From Rhodococcus sp. SMB37 (GTDB taxonomy: Bacteria > Actinomycetota > Actinomycetes > Mycobacteriales > Mycobacteriaceae), in the NCBI RefSeq assembly GCF_004345605.1, contig NZ_SLVY01000001.1, positions 558,001 to 622,000 on the forward strand: a DNA stretch of 64,000 bases, written 5' to 3'. A program made the translations under genes and the position numbers. This document shows positions 63,602 to 64,000 of this stretch, piece after piece. The notes below the pieces were generated by a model. It was given only the letters and a program-made list of their open reading frames with translations. It was not told the origin of the DNA and made no database searches. The first letter of the stretch is position 1, and every line of letters starts with the position of its first letter.

Positions 63602-63987
63602 CCGGCGGCAGGGTCGGCCGCTCCGACGACGAGTCGCCCACGTCCCGCTAGGCTCACAACAGTCGACGAGAAATCTGATACTCCCTCACACTCACTGACA
63701 CCTCCTTCCATCTCATCCGCCACGCGAGGAGACCGTGGAATACCTCGACATCCTGCGTAGTGCAGATTCTCACGCACCGCAGCGGCGTCCCGGGTCACTG
63801 CTTGCTGTACCGGCTCCGATCTTCGCGTCCTCGACGAAGGGGATCTTCGACCGGACCCGACAACCCCGAAACGACCCGCAGTGCACACCCCAGAACGATG
63901 CTGCGGCGCGGGCCGAACAGAGCATGTCGGTGGCCCGCGTTATCGTCACCGCCGAGACCTGACACCGGCACTGCCGGAAAGGAACAC
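63602..63987. other. Intergenic region without a supported gene
   Basis: A 386-bp stretch. A frame 63735-63962 (75 codons, GTG start) exists but shows no family similarity, no ribosome-binding site and high Pro/Arg content, so it is not called. I see no repeat, tRNA or hairpin. It probably holds the promoter of the gene starting at 63988. Confidence 0.5.
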
Positions 63988-64000
63988 GTGCGGCACCCAT
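63988..64000 (+). CDS. Possible start of a gene cut by the window end
   Basis: GGAAAGGA, a good ribosome-binding site, stands 4 nt before GTG at 63988, then CGG CAC CCA. Only four codons are visible, so the product is unknown. Confidence 0.35.

Noticed and set aside
63735-63962. 75-codon frame as a gene
   Set aside because: No ribosome-binding site, no similarity, Pro/Arg/Gln-rich composition.

Overview
The window is high-GC actinobacterial DNA, most likely Rhodococcus or a close relative in the Mycobacteriales. It has dense genes, many GTG/TTG starts and ATGA/GTGA/TTGA stop-start overlaps. Its left part follows the Mycobacterium tuberculosis Rv2465c-Rv2477c gene order. The genus is an inference; the synteny comes from memory of the M. 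tuberculosis map.

Left part (1-24.8 kb). A conserved core holds rpiB (cut by the window edge), an Rv2466c-type mycothiol-dependent nitroreductase, a divergent ferredoxin-reductase-like flavoprotein, pepN, a DUF5130 gene, ctaJ, an HNH nuclease, glbO, the Rv2474c and Rv2475c orthologues, the large NAD-glutamate dehydrogenase, a second thioesterase and ettA. About 4 kb of accessory DNA sits between rpiB and the Rv2466c orthologue. It holds an iron-siderophore binding lipoprotein behind an IdeR/DtxR-like box, and broken sulfur-acquisition-type flavin monooxygenase genes: two acyl-CoA-dehydrogenase-like, one StyA-like and one SfnG-like. After ettA come a secreted lipase that has lost its nucleophile region, a CopD/CtaG fusion membrane protein and a NarL-type two-component pair.

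Middle part (25-48 kb). A six-gene minus-strand operon encodes a form I aerobic carbon monoxide dehydrogenase (coxM-coxS-coxL) with an XdhC-YHS protein, a MoxR ATPase (CoxD) and a VWA protein (CoxE). Next are a DedA protein, tRNA-Arg(TCT), a deletion-fused siderophore remnant (siderophore-interacting protein plus exporter ATPase) with its own IdeR-like box, and a regulator with two complete AraC units in one chain. A coupled plus-strand cluster follows (acyl-CoA ligase, DUF3556 membrane protein, phytoene-desaturase-like oxidase, PucR regulator). Then come NADP-glutamate dehydrogenase and a desA3-type desaturase/reductase pair facing a TetR regulator across a palindrome.

Right part (48-64 kb). 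There are hydrolases, a thioesterase, an MFS transporter and an IS3-family element inserted just upstream of an AraC-type regulator. The rest is an apparent catabolic block: MBL hydrolase, SDR, TetR regulator and a five-gene branched-chain-amino-acid-type ABC importer. A lysine/arginine-rich small protein and the first codons of another gene close the window.

Recurrent theme: core genes look intact. Several accessory genes carry in-frame internal deletions, gene-gene deletion fusions or single-base frameshifts. The best candidate for something undescribed is the ligase/DUF3556/CrtI-like/PucR cluster. The most informative oddities are the monooxygenase graveyard, the tandem AraC protein and the siderophore deletion fusion at the tRNA. 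No CRISPR array or replication origin was seen.
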